A stretch of 64,000 nt of DNA from Galbula dea (GCA_013399015.1 VWZX01010597.1:124001-188000); one strand, 5' to 3'. Shown: positions 23,101 through 36,419, numbered from the stretch's first letter. The notes: generated from the sequence alone by a model not told the origin. Numbers and translations are program-made.

Positions 23101-26100
23101 GGGACAACCTACATCAGAAAGTACTCTCGGATGTCACCTGGTCCAAGACCCCATTCAAGGAACAGCTAGTGTTCTAAGTAAAGCAGGGATAGATCAGAAA
23201 CAAGCCATAAAGGGATGGCTTCCACTTCCTTTCGCCACAGACATGTTTCGTGTATGCACAGCATGTTTCATGTGCTGTGGTCACTGCTCCCATTTGCAAT
23301 CCCATCAGGATGCCCCCATTTGCAACCATGACAAGTCGACATAAACCAGGCTGTGGTGATGCCTTCATTCACAGCCTAAATACGGACACTCTCTCTGGTC
23401 ACTTGGTCCAATAAGTTGTTTTCATCACATGCTGGCATTGAAGGTGCTCTAAAAGTCAGCAGAGAAAATTTAATGGATCATTTTGGAGATCCCTATCTGG
23501 GCTGACTTGTAGTCAGTTTAATGTTATCCATGCCTGCATTTTCAAGGGCTTTGCGAATGTGAAGGTGAAAGCTGTCCTACACAAAGAAATAAACCAGATA
23601 TAAACACCTCTCTGAGAAGAAAGTACATTTTTCATTTGTCATTTTTATTCTCCTTGCTAAGAAGTGGGAGAGACTTTACAGTTTTCAGTGAAACTCAGTG
23701 AACAGCACATACAAATGGCAAAGTGACAAAGCTTGCATATGAGAGAAGACAAATCATAAACCTTTCTCAGGTTTGACCTTGTTAAAAACACAGATATAAG
23801 GCAGCTTGCAATGTAAGAAAATTTCATGATGTATATTCAAGTCCAGATGAGTCTTCAGATGTTGTTGGCAAGAAAGAAAAAAATAAACCCAAACAAAATA
23901 AGTAACAAAAGAAGCTCCTGAGAAAGTATTGTGAAATCCACAATGGTAACTCTAAGGGTAAGAAGGAGAAGGAAAGCTTAATAGGGAAGAGACAGAAAAC
24001 AGAAATCATAATTCCCTAACATGTAAAACCCACAGTGGTAGCTTATCCCTTCTTCCAGGAGGTTATAGCCTTAGCTAATTAGCTAAGATGGACCCCTTCA
24101 CTATTTGCTCCCATTGAGAGGAAACATTTGGCTGAGTGAGTTTCATGGCTATCCTTGGACAGCAATTTTGAAATTTCTCATTTCTGTTCCTCAGGTTCAG
24201 AACTGGAGAAGGAGTGATTGTATTGGGCCTATCTGTTTGTAAGGTCTCATCAAATAATGGAAGAAAAAAAGGTGTCACCATTTTCCATTTTATAGTGGCA
24301 AATGGAAACAAAAAGAAAGTCAATAGCTTTTGTAAAGTCTTTGGCAGACTTGGGCACTTAGCCTATCCTCCTGAATTAACAACAGAATGGTTTTATTTTG
24401 TGGTCAGTCATGCTACCCATTTGCTTGAGGTGATACTGTTAAGGCAGTGGACAGTCGGACCACTGGCCAGGATCTCCTGTTTGTTCTTGCAGGGAAGGCC
24501 TGCAGTAAATATAAGAACTTATCTGCTAAGAAGGTTAGCAAGAGTGATATGACTGTCCTGATGGAGCCAGAAAAGAGATTTGGTCTTCTCTGTGAATGTG
24601 CAAATTCAACAGGCTGTTTTCCCTTGTGGGATGGATAGTAATAACAGCTTGAAAGATAAATGTAATTTCTTTCCTGAGGTGGGCCAGTGTGGGAGGGAAG
24701 AGCAAGGTTCTTGCAAGCATCTCTGATGAGGTAGACGTAATGGTCATTTTTGTTTTGTGGGTTTCATTTTCCTTCTTCCTGTTCCCCTTTTTTGTCATCT
24801 GTATCTAATATCCCTCTTCTCTCATGTCTATTCATCCTTTGCCTTCCATTCATGCATCTTAGTAACCCCATGCACCAAATGTAAATTCTGGACTGGCCCC
24901 ACTGCCTCCCCAAAGCTCATGGGCTGAAGCTCGGGCCTGTATTTCTTGCCTCTCAGCCTGCCAAATACACTTGCTCTCTCGCTTCATATGTCTGTGAGCT
25001 GTCACCAGTGTTTCTTGGATGCCCTAGTCCTGTATGTATAAACCTGTCAATCACACTGACATGGCTCAGTCATAATGCCTGTTGGGGTTTCCAAAGTACA
25101 AGGAAGCCAGCCACCAGCAGTAGTGAGAAAAAATGTCAGTCTGACAATGGGCTGTTGAAAATCACATGTGGGTAGGAAAAGAGTCAAAGCAGAGCTCAGG
25201 GCTGGATGACACTGTAGTCTGAACTGCAAAACTGTTCCTACACTCATCCAGAAGGCACCAGATGTCTCCTGTGGGGGGCAGTAACACTTTCATGTCTCTT
25301 TGGACTTATAAACTTACATTGCCCCATCACCAGTCTGCTAAGTGACTATTTGAACATTGCTCCATAGCAATCAGTCCCTCATACTACAGAGAGGTCCTTA
25401 GATGTCATTTGCCAGATAGGAACATCATGCAAATTGGACTTCACCACCCATGGGTGAACCAGCATTGAGGTTTACTTACTAAACATCAGTGATGCAGATA
25501 AATGCCACTCATAGTCCACCTTTCAGCCTGCTTAATTTAAATGCAAAGATGCACTTTGCCAAAAGCTAATGCTGATAGTCCAAAGGCATACCTAGATGAT
25601 TTCAGGGAAGCTTAGCTGACTTGTACTGCTTTCGTATTTTCTGTATGTAGATGATTTCCCCTGCATCTCATCATCATCAGATGCAAGTGTGCTCACAACT
25701 ACGTATTAATTTATCATCATCAACTCCTTTATGCCCCTTAGATCTTCCTGGATATGGAATAAAGGGGAAAAAACCAAAACAAATCAAAAGAAGAAGAACT
25801 GGTATGCTGTAGAAAGACAGAGATAAAAGAGGAAGGAAGGAAAACAATTCCACAAACGAAATACTGGAGTCCATTTTCTCATTGACAAGTTGATCTGGAC
25901 CTATTATTGGCAGGATTAAAGGCAACAGCAGAGGAAAATTCACCTACTAAATCTGAAATAGGACTACGGCAACTGAATACCCATATACAGTCAAAACAAT
26001 AGCAGTAAGCATACATGCAGGGAGATATCTAGGTTCATATTAGAAGTTAAAAAAATCTGGAATTGCACACATTTCATATGGCACTCTGTCTCCCTCTCAT

Positions 26101-28498
26101 GGTGTGCCTTTCATACTATCTATAATCTGAGAAATTCACAGGCTGGCTGATGTAAAGGGTCCATTGCTGCTAATATGGTTTTCCTGGAAGAATCAGAATG
26201 ACCTGGGACTAGTGTATCGCCAGCTCAGCAGCTTAGCATAAACCACCTAGACGATGTCCCAGGTGGTAAATTCATCAGCACCTTAGCTGTATGTAGGAGC
26301 CGCTGCTGGACATGCTCTGAGCAGCACCAGGAGCTATTTGAATTGGATGGAGTAGGTGTTTTTCCTTGAACTCCACAGTGCTGGAATTATATTCTTCCTA
26401 CACAGCTACAATCACATCTTCAATTCCCCTAACCCTTCAGGATAAGTAAAGGATGTGATTTTGCACAGCTTTTCTACCTTTTTCAATTAAATATAGCAAA
26501 TGCAGCATCAATCATTTTCTTCTGCTTTTTCCCCTTCCTTTCTCTTTCTCAGCTCTACTTTTTCTTTTATTGTTTCTTAGGCAAAGCCCACTGTTTCATC
26601 TTGGGTGTCCCAACAAGGATCTGAAGTAAAACCACAGACAGTGAGCTGCTGATATACAGTAATCAGGATGTATAGGACAGAGTATTTTTCGTGTACTTGT
26701 CCTATTACAAAATTTATATCAAAGTGTTAATGTAGCCACATAGGTAAGCTAGTGAATCTGCAAAGCTGAAGACGTGAGGTTTCTTTTTATTTTTTTTTTT
26801 AACACCACATGCTGGCCACCAGACTTATTATGCCCTTTCCCTCAAGAGGTCCTTCTCTCAGAAACTCAGGAGCAACCTATACATATTTTGAAAATGGACC
26901 AATGAATCTTTGAATTTTTGTGTTCCACATGTTTTAATGGGGATAAAGGTATTAAGGCAAATCATTATGGATTTTGAACATTTTTTCCATTCTCTTTTGA
27001 AAAGATTGAAAAGATAAACCTAATGTTTGCAAAGAACTGCAACATTTTCCCACTCAAGTCATATAAATATTTAACTGTAAGAGGTTTCTCTTCCCAAACT
27101 GAAAAAACAATCACTATCAGTAAAACCTACAAGAACTTGAGACTCCTGAGCAGAGGCATGCAGTGCATGCACTCACGGAATGCTCTTTCCACCTACCCCT
27201 GGAGAATTGTTCCTGGAGATACTGATCTGAGTGCAGATCTGGGGACAAGAAGTCACGTGCTGAACACAGAGAGACTGCAGTGTGATGTGTCAGCTCTAGA
27301 GTCATCCCAGAATTGCACTGAACATAAAGTGACATAGAAGGGTTTGTCTGATGAAATTGCCAATACTGTGTGAAATCTTAGTACTGCTCATGATCTACTG
27401 GCAGTGTTCAAAGAAACAGACTGTTTCCAGCTGTACTGGCCAGTAGTTGGGAAATGGGGATATATACACCTCAGCAGTCTCCACTGTGTCACACAGTTCA
27501 TCTTCCTCTCTTTTAACTCCTTCTCAAGCCCTGGAAGAGGGCACAAAGACTTTGAAAACGTGTCCTGTTAGGTGGAGAAGATCAAGACTCAAAATACAAA
27601 ATGCATCAGAAAGGCTCCAAAGTGTGAAGTCTGAAAGCTTCCCTGTGAGGGCACAAACAACTCTCAAACCCAGATTTTATTGCTGTTTGATGACACTGAC
27701 CACTAACGCTTATGCCACAGGAGCTGGTTATTAACTGCACAAGGAGTGAGGCTATTGCTGCAGGCCAACCAGCTAACACCTGAGTGAGTTTCAAGGAGCA
27801 TGTAAGCATGTTAAGGTACCAGACAGTCAAGGAGCCAGTGGCACTAGTTTCAAATCACATGGAACCTGCGTCAACTTGATCAAGTGTGAAAGAAGTGTTG
27901 TTAGGTTTGTCATGTTAATTTTTTCAGCCACAGACAGTCACCTTTGATTTTCTCTGGGTTTTACACCAGCTGATCTTTTTCAGCTTTGTCAGTTCATCTC
28001 AATCCTGATTGCCAGAGCCATTTTTTTTTATGCTGGCCTCTGATTTAATGTACTGTTTCCTATCTGATACTTGATTGTTTATGTCATGCTAGTCTTGTGT
28101 CTCTCTTGTGTGTACCACTGTTTCTGGAGTTCCCCAAGTTCAAGTCCCAGACATAACTGTAGTCCAGAGACCCTTATCAGTCCAATAATGGTGCAATACC
28201 TGCACCTTTGCTATTCTACCCCTCTGTCTTTGCCAGACAAAGTTACCGATTGCATAAAACTATTTTGGGGTTTGCTGTAGTGCAGTGTAAACAATTTTTG
28301 ACACTGCAGCTGAAGGAAGAAAGGAAACTACTAAGGACGGTAACTTGAAACTAGCAAAGTAGATGTTCTTGAAAAAACATACTCTTAGCTTTCCTCTCCA
28401 CCTAGACAAACATTCAATAACTATAATTTTATTTAAAAATGAAAATGGGGAAATAAAATCAATTTTATTCCACTTGATCTCAAGCAGCTTTCAAGATT
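20158..28498. other. Unique noncoding DNA, no gene recognised
   Basis: About 8.3 kb in which I recognise no repeat family, exon or RNA gene. Frames reach only about 112 codons and overlap one another on both strands. A duplicated ACAATTTAG-type word lies near 20822-20842. The T-rich run at about 26780-26800 is low complexity. Confidence 0.55.
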
Positions 28499-28570
28499 TA
28501 AAACAAACAAACAGAACCAAAACCAAAACAAACAAACAAAAATCCACACCACCCCCCCCCCTCCCCCCAA
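28499..28570. repeat. (CAAA)n-like tract followed by poly-C
   Basis: An A-rich tract of CAAA and CCAAAA units runs from 28499 to about 28540. After a short spacer come a 10-C run (28552-28561), a T and a further 6 Cs. Such a run is prone to slippage in replication, sequencing and assembly, so its exact length is the least certain part. Confidence 0.85.
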
Positions 28571-30596
28571 GAAAAAAGCCCACAAAACCATTTATTTGGG
28601 AAAATGTTGAAGTGAAACATTTCAGCTTAACTAACCCTCCCTCTTACATATTCCTTTTATTCATTTTGGCTAAAGCAATCTGTAAATCCAACCTGAATTT
28701 GCAAACAGCTTGAGTCATTTTCAAACTGCATTTTTAGTTAACAGATAACCATCCATTTGAGAAATGTCTATGGCTCAGGCTTTGTAAAGAAAAGCTAAAG
28801 AAGAAACATCAAATTCATCTTGATTTCTAACAAAATTTTTTTCCTTGGGATTCTTGGCTGCTGCAGCCAGTACCTCTCTGGGCTGCTTTGTTATTCTGCT
28901 TTACCTGGCTACTTCTGGATAAAAGGAAAAAGAAAAGGTAACTCTTTTGGTGATTTGGATGCTCCTGTTGTACTTCTTATCGCACATTTCCTTTTATGTT
29001 GAAAGCCAGACTGTTCTTAAGATTCCTTCATGCTTCTGGTTTCATGGCCCATCAGTTTATTTCATTTGGGTCAGCATTAAAAAAAAGAAAATGTTTGGTG
29101 CCCTTTCTTAAAGGATAAAAAAGAAACAAACTCTGAAGTCTCACAGTAAAACAGTGGTCATAAGACAAAAATATTCAGTTTAAATATTACTTACACTTAG
29201 TGGTTGTCTTGCTTTAACTTCTGAATTTAGACACAGAGGCACATGTTTGCAGAGTCCTAAAGATTGTTTCTGTGTCTAGGCATTTGAAAAAAAAATTAAG
29301 AATCTACAAAAACAGGTGGGATTGGGGAGGGGGTGTGAAAGGAACAGTGTCTGGCTATGGTGCTGGTGAGAAGAGTGGCAGCTTTGTCTGGGAATGCATC
29401 ACTGGAAGGCAAGAGAAAACTAGTTGCCTGCTATTCACAGGTGAACTAGCCTATGGGTTAGTTTATAGCATTATTGTTTTCTGGGTGTACTGTACTGATG
29501 CAGGAAAACTGCAGTGTCTGCAAGCAGTGCTAGGTGTTCTGCAAGCAGAGATTTGGGAGCAGTCACTGTTTTGGCAGGGTCGAAGTCCACCTGAAGTAAA
29601 GTGAGGCAGACAAGACTACAATGCTATCCTTCAGTCAGATGCAGGAAACATGTCTTCTTCTGTAGTATCCTAACGACGTATTTCTTTGTATGTTTCACAG
29701 TCTACACAAAGACATAGGCAATGTTTTGAGTACATCCGTTGAAAAATATCTGCAGGTCAAGATAAAACAAGGAAATGTGCCTCTGTCTCTAAGCCAGAGA
29801 GGGGTCCCTGTCAGGGCCAACAGCCCTGAAAGTCCAAGTACCTCTTCCTAGTAACAACTAATAGGTGTTCAATAGATGGGCCATGAGAGATTGTCACATG
29901 AGGGTGAACACATTCAAATGACTGTAATTCAATAAAGGGCCTTACACAGTGGATTAAACCCACAGACCTTCTAATTTTCTGGTCTGCTTCCAATAATGAC
30001 ATCAGAGAGATGTGTGGAGGTCTCCAGAGTGGGCAAAATATCATCTTGGTATCAGCCTACTTTCAAACAACTACCAACAGATTTAATGCTGGAGGATATG
30101 AAGCAGTTGGGACATAGTGAATTAGGAGCTGAATTGTCCTAGGATAACAGCCCTGCAGAACTGTTCCCATTTAACAATTACAACATGTGAGAGAGGGCAG
30201 GAGGAGGAACCCACCTCACATCTAATGGCTAAAATTCTTTTTCTGCCTTTTCAGTGTCAGGAGAGCACAAAATGAAACATTCATGGAATGCACTGATTTC
30301 AGTTTTGCATCTATAAAGCCCCGTTTGTGAGGATTTATAAAACAGAAATATGACCTTTTCAACCCATCTTATGGCAGAATAAAATTAAAGCTTTCCAGAG
30401 CAACTGTCAAACCCAGAAGAGGCTGGATAACTGACAAAAAAGTAGTAAAAACCCACAGTAGACCAAACCATGCAAGAACAAAACTATGCCGTGATGTAAA
30501 AGAATGTTTAACTGCAACAATTAGTCTTCATTGTAACATTGATCCATTATCTGTTGTTGCAGATATTTAAGATCTTGCAAAACCTCTAGGTTCATG
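28571..30596. other. Unique noncoding DNA
   Basis: No gene or repeat recognised. The 110-codon frame at 29272-29604 has a local G-rich segment but no domain I know. Confidence 0.55.
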
Positions 30597-30987
30597 TCAC
30601 AGAACCACAGAATATCCTGAGATGGAGGGGACCCACGAGGTTCATCGAGTCTAACTCTTGTCTCTGCACAGGGCAACCCCCAAAATTACAGCATGTGCTT
30701 GAGGGTGTTTTTCAAATGCTTCTTGAATTCTGTCAGGTTTGGTACCGTGACTGCATCTCTGAGAAGCCTGTTTCAATGTTCCTCCACTCTCTGGGTGAAG
30801 AACCTTTTCCTAATGTCTAACCTGACCCTCTCCTGGCACAGCTTCATGCCGTTTCCTGTTGCTGTTCCTGTTTCGGTCCTGTTGCTGGTCACCAGAGAGA
30901 ATAGATCAACACTTGCCCCTCATTTATCTCTGGTAAGGAAGTTACAAACTGCAATGAGGTGTCCCCTCAGTCCCCTCTTCTCCAGGA
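30597..30987 (-). mobile_element. CR1 retrotransposon 3' fragment, moderately decayed
   Basis: Minus-strand CR1 3' end. The octamer-like terminus is at about 30597-30615. It is followed by 3' UTR wording typical of the family and the antisense of the C-terminal RT domain (for example LCQERVRLDIRKRFF-like and RLLEKRGLRGHL-like segments). Several small indels break the frame. It is of a different subfamily from the copies at 3.9 and 7.5 kb, since its 3' UTR wording differs. It ends near 30987. Confidence 0.9.
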
Positions 30988-32739
30988 GCATATAGATATG
31001 GTTTTTTCTTGATTGACAAACTGTTCCATTTACATGTCTAGTTCTGGAAACAGTGCTTTGGTATAGTTGCCAAATCTAAATCCAGAAGAATGGAGGAATA
31101 CTAAGTGCATCTAACTTAGCATAAAACCCACAAAGGGTAATGGGATAAGCTGCCAGGGCTGGTGCAGAAAAGCTGACACCGACAATTGTTTTGCTGATGA
31201 ATTTTCCCAATCAACAAATGGGAGCTACTTTAGCTCATCTAACCCTTAACATAAAGCAGCATTTACACAGGTTAATATTCATATTCATTCAAAGAACACA
31301 CAGTATATAAAGCTTAGGACTGGAGGAATCTGGGAACAATGTTTGTCTTTCTGTTCTGTAGCAGTACAACATGCAGCAGTAGCTAAACTCCTGCAACATG
31401 GCTGGGTTCAACATGGCTGGGTTGCTAGGCATTGTGTCCATATAAATATTATGCTCTAATGATATATTAGTAACATAAGTCACTATGTGTTCAAAATGCA
31501 TTTGCTTCAGCATGCTCTAAAGTATTTTGCTGAACTGAAGCCATGAGTACTACATGGCTAATCTGAACAGGAAAATGTCAGAGGAGAGTGGTCTTAAAAG
31601 AATGAAACCAAACTGTTTCTGGGAATGATAAACAGGCATGTGCAAAAATGAGCTACAAAATAAGTTGTCATAATGCTGTGAGTGGAGGACAGATAAAGGT
31701 TAGGAAGTTATAAGCACTAATACATCTCTGCTGACTTCAGTGGGCATGAATTTATTCTCTGTGAGGATTTCTTTTGATCTGGGCCTTCCGCTCCACTGGT
31801 GAGCATGATTCAGGACTCACAGGACATCAGATACCCCACTGCTGAAAGCAACAATAAAACCCCCTTCCTTAGCTGAATATAATATGCAGAGCTGCTATGA
31901 CAGGAATCCAAGAGTTCAATCCTGATGGTCAAGCATAACCTAGGGAAGTCCCAGAGAGATAAGCCTGTAGATCTCATGGGTGAATAAATATTGTGTGGGA
32001 GGTAAATTCCATTATCACTTTCATTTGCATTAAATGTTGCTCTACCAAGGTGCGGTTCCAGAATAGGAGATGCAGATTTACTACTGTCCAGGATGTTAAA
32101 TGGAGGGAGTAGAAGGCAGCTCCACATGAAACGGACAAGAAACAGTAAAGTCTTGAGTCTGCTATCACAGGCAAAGACTTAGAAGGGATTGCTTAGGCCA
32201 AATCACTCTTTCAAATCTGTGAATAGAGAGACTAAGTAATATTAAATTATATATAGCATTTAACTGCCAAGATGCATTTTAAACCAACTCTCTATTCCAT
32301 ACTTCATTTTTTTCCCTCCTTTTCATCAATGCTAGAAACTCAAAGAGGGGTTACTACTACTGAAAATTTCTGAAAATGAATCAGAATAGAAAGGAGATCT
32401 GATAGAAATAAAAAACCCTCTTAAATCTTATTACCTCTTCCAGTTCTAAGTTTATGCATTTATTCCAGTCTGAAAAGTAGCTGCAAAATTTAGAAGAAGG
32501 AAAATAAAAAAGATTGTAAGATGACTGAGGTCTCTTCAGGAACCAAAGAATAATCTCTAGAAAATGAGGTTTTGACAGTCACTGAACATGAAGGAAAATG
32601 AAAAAGCTGAAAGACTCATAGTAGGTTGGTAACTACATCCTATTTACAATATTAATCTCCATCACAAGCTCATTTAGAGATGCAGGGGAAAAAAACCAAA
32701 TTCTTATTCTTTTAGATTAAATGCATAGAAAAATAACAG
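30988..32739. other. Unique noncoding DNA with a short tandem duplication
   Basis: No gene recognised. A 15-bp unit occurs twice in tandem at 31394-31423. Near 31727-31785 the sequence contains the TGACTTCAGTGGG core described at 15975, with surrounding wording (CTGACTTCAGTGGGCATGAA, then GATCTGGGCC) that looks like the same ancient dispersed repeat. Confidence 0.5.
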
Positions 32740-34110
32740 ATCATAGAATCAGAGAATATTCTGAGCTGGAAGGGACCTATAAGGATCATCCTGTCCAGCT
32801 GCTAACCCTGTGCAGGACACCCCAGGAATCACACTGTGCCTGAGAGCAATGTCCAAGCTCTTCTTGAGCTCTGTCAGGCTTGATGCTGTGATCACCTCTA
32901 TGGTGAGGTTGTTCCAGAGCCCCCCCCCGCTTAAGGTGGAAACCCTTTTTCTGATATGTAACCCAAATCTTCCCTGACTCAACTTCATACCAATACCATT
33001 ACTTCTAGCCCTATCACTATCCACAAGAGTAAAGAGGTTGGTGCCTGCCCCTCTGCAACCCCTTGTGAGGATGCTGAAAATGGCAATGAGGTCTCCCTTA
33101 AGTCTATTCTGCAGGCTGAATAGACCAAATGACCTCAGCTGCTCTTCATAAGGCTTTTCCTTCAGACCCTTTACCATCTTCATAGCTCTTCTCTGCACAC
33201 TTTGTAGTAGCTTAATGTCCTTTCTATACTGTGGTGCCCAAAACTGTACACAGTGCTCAAGGTGCAGCCACACCAGAGCAGAGTAGAGAGGGACAATCAC
33301 CTCCTTTGACTGGCTAGCAATGCTGTTTCTAATATACCCCAGGGCACAGTTGGCCCTCCTGGAAGCCAGAGCACAGTGCTGACTCATATTCAGTTTGCTA
33401 TCAAGCCCCGGGTCCCTTTCCACAGAGCTGCTCTCCAGCCTCTCATTCCCCATTCTATACAAATGTCTGGGGTTGCACCATCCCAAGCACAGAATCCAGC
33501 ACTTGCCCTTGTTAATTTTCATGCCCCTGGGGATTGCTCAGAGCTCTAATTTGCAAAGGTCCTCACTGCCCTCGAGAGAGTTGATAGCTCCTCCTAGTTT
33601 TGTATCATCTGCAAACTTGCTTGCTACCCTCTGAAGTCCTGCATCCAGGTCATTTATGAAGATATTAAAGAGCACTGAACCAAGGATGGAGCCCTGTGGA
33701 ACCCTACTAGTGGCTAGACACCAACCTGGTGTAGTCTCATTCACTATAACTCTTTGCTCCTGACCTGTGAGCTAGTTGTTCACCCATCTCATGACGTGCT
33801 CACCCATCTGTATGTTGGACATCTTGTCCAAAAGGATTCTGTGAGGCAGTTATCAAATGCTTTACTGAAATCAAGAAAGATTATATCAACTGGATTCCCT
33901 TGATCAGCTAGGTGGGTTACCTTGTCATAAAAAGAAATTAGATTTGTCAAGAAGGACTTCCCTCTCATGAAGCCATGCTGGCTGTGACCGATGACCTTAT
34001 TGTCCTCCAGATGTTTTTCAATGCCTCCCAGAACAATCTTTTCCGTGATTTTACCAGGCACCCAAGTAAGACTGACAAGCCTGTAGTTACCAGGGTCCTC
34101 TTTCTTTTAT
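32740..34110 (-). mobile_element. CR1 retrotransposon, ~1.37 kb, 5'-truncated
   Basis: The longest uninterrupted CR1 copy here. On the minus strand it reads from the RT domain (about 34105) through the active site and C-terminal region to the octamer terminus at about 32740. The 3' UTR is short. The RT motifs appear in order: VPGKITEKI and SQHGFMRGKSFLTNLISF; IIFLDFSKAFD; ILLDKMSN; VPQGSILGSVLFNIFINDL; FADDTKLGG; EHCVQFWAPQ; and the C-terminal arginine-rich domain. A 9-C run at 32920-32928 interrupts an otherwise regular C-terminal segment. Endonuclease and upstream sequence are missing. Confidence 0.96.
32749..34061 (-). pseudogene. Decayed CR1 ORF2 reverse transcriptase
   Basis: Coding remnant of the CR1 at 32740-34110. 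Read from 34061 downwards, the first part is open to the FDN codons near 33855, where a frameshift occurs. The next frame runs through the active site and is interrupted by a TAG just before the LTGQ-like motif near 33770. It is then open from about 33744 to 32749 apart from a single TGA near 33540. So only about two stops and one frameshift disable roughly 430 codons. The 257-codon stretch 33522-32749 is fully open, but it is just the C-terminal part and no active polymerase could be made. Confidence 0.9.
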
Positions 34111-34554
34111 ATAATAGACTTTCAGATTTCATCTGAATTTAGAAAACTGTAGCCCATTCTCTCTCTTTACCTTTTGAGGGACTAACTCATATTTATAGGA
34201 AGGCACTTTCAGAACACTCCTGCAGTGGTTGTGGGATCCTCCTGTAAAAAACAAGTACTATCATTAATAAGGGCCTGAATCCACTTGTTGCAGTTCCATC
34301 CTGCATCTCAGGTCATTACAGGCTATTTTACTCTGTATACAATGATATTTCACTGTGTGCTTTTAGAACCTGCTGTTCTTCACAGACTATTCTTTAAGCA
34401 TACCTACATTATAAGAAAATGGAGGCAGCAATAGATGCTTTGCTTTCTTCCTACATCATACAACATTTCAGAGAGCTCTCTCCTAATACACCTTGCTTTT
34501 CTCCCAATCAGATTAAGGCATCTGATTTTTCTTTTCTACGTTTTGTCCCTATTC
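34111..34554. other. Noncoding DNA between two CR1 copies
   Basis: No gene or clear repeat recognised. Some of it may be unrecognisable flank of the ancient element that follows. Confidence 0.5.
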
Positions 34555-35140
34555 GAAATATTCCTTTGTGATTCTAATAATTTTCACTTGGTTTTCTGAA
34601 CATCTCTTCCAGTTTCTCTCATAGCTTTTTTGAGCTCAGGTGACCAAAAGCAAATGTAATATTCAAAGTAAGCTTATGTTCTATAGCAGGTTTTATACAA
34701 TGGCATTATACAATTTTCTCCATGTTATTCACTGTCTCTTTTCCTAAGCAGCCAAACATCTTATTTGTTGCTTCTGCACGTGGAGCAGAAATCTTCACTG
34801 AATGATCCATGATGCCTAGAAATCTTTTCCTGAGAAATAACCACTAATTTTAAATCCATCAGTATGTATTGGTAGCTTAAATTGCTCCTTCCACTGTTCA
34901 TTCCCTTGCACTTGTCTAAAATGAGTCTAATCTGCCCTTATGTCACCAATTTTTCTAGTTTGATAGATCTTCCCAGAATTTCTCATGTCACCTCCACTGA
35001 AAGACTTTGTTCCACTAAACAATACTGCAGCTTGCTTTGATCATCCCAGCTTCCTAATATTTGATATTATCACAGTGGAACTGATTCATTACCCTTGTTT
35101 CTTGATCAACACTCGATATGAAGGCCTGTTTAGAGGTAGC
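34555..35140 (-). mobile_element. Ancient CR1/L3-like LINE fragment, ~0.6 kb
   Basis: A highly diverged minus-strand copy. Near 34635-34700 the plus strand carries the antisense of the region equivalent to LEYCVQFWSP (GGTGACCAAAAGCAAATGTA, then ATTCAAAG). It is followed by wording I associate with old amniote CR1 3'-half sequence (34700-34990). Near 35085-35130 comes a segment resembling the antisense of the RT active-site flank. It covers the same RT region as the young CR1 next door, so it is a separate and much older insertion. Confidence 0.65.
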
Positions 35141-36419
35141 ATGAGAAGTAAACCCCTCTATTCTGCCATCCCAGAGGGTGAGTGAATGGCTGTAGTCACT
35201 CAGGGAGAGTGTAGCTGTTTCAGGAAATGTAATTATAGGGCAATGCCCTAGTTAATTTCTTCTCTTAATCAAGCTGTTCCTGCATTATTTTCATGAAATT
35301 CAGAGCAGCACAGCCCTGGAGCAGCTCTGCTCCCCAGGAGCAGATGTCCCTCTCGGCTACGAGTGTAAGGAACCATGTGCAGTTACTGCAATCCTGGTGT
35401 CTCTCCGTGTTACCATTGACTGATAGTGTTGACATCCAGTGTTTCTGATCTGCTTCTGCCATTTTTGATCTGTCCAACAGCAATTATGGTCTCATTATCT
35501 CACATAAAGATAAAAACAGGCCAATAAACCCATGTAATACCTTCATCCTCGATACAGTAATTGTCTCATTCTCTTACACTTGGCATTAATAACACGACAA
35601 GAACATACAGAGATGGACAGAACTCATGAGATTAAGAGACTTGTTGATAAAACAGTCATAAGTCAGAACAGGTTCTGATAGCCAGGGTGCATCCTAATCA
35701 GGGAGCAGGTCACTGGAGGCAGCCCTAGACCCTGGGCATCATTGGGTATCAATCAGGAGTCAGGGATGGGCAGTGAGCAAGGATGGGCACTCAAATAAGA
35801 TTCAAAATTATGTTTTGGGGTACATTATGGTACAGTTACAGACTATAAACACTTTAAGAGTACCCACATAGAAGATAGGTCTGTACAGTATTGTGTGTAT
35901 ATATATATAACAATGGAAAAGAAAACACATTATTTTATACCAGAGAAAGTTCCTGACACTGGGATCACTTACACCGTGGAACAGTTACAGCAGAGGGGAA
36001 GCCTTAATGACCTGTCACAGGGACTTTTAAGATTAAGCTGATCCAAATCTCAGCAAAGACACTGTGCAAAAGACTCCAAGGACAGATAGGCAATGGAATG
36101 AAAAACAGTGGTTTTCAGGCTCTTATTACTGTGAAATTGTAGGTTTCTTTACACAGCAAGAAAAAGTTGCAGAGATTCATTGCATATGATTTAAATCTTT
36201 CAGTTTTGTTACATGCTCAAGAAACAAATGAAATTCCAACAGGATATCACCATACTGTGTCTATGCCGTACAGCTAGGGATGTATAAATGGCATGCAGAG
36301 TCATGTTCATAACGAACAAAAGATGGAACAATAGCCTGTTACTTTTGCTAAATTGGCCTTGCTGCCAGACAGAATGACATATTCCACTATTTCATTAGAC
36401 ATTTCTACTAGTTTATCCA
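35141..36419. other. Unique noncoding DNA with a short (TG/TA) run
   Basis: No gene recognised. A TGTG/TATATA microsatellite sits at 35892-35909. Confidence 0.55.

Noticed and set aside
26565..26625. Possible exon after the acceptor-like TTTTATTGTTTCTTAG
   Set aside because: The downstream donor is weak (GAAGTAAAA) and the enclosed segment shows no clear reading frame.
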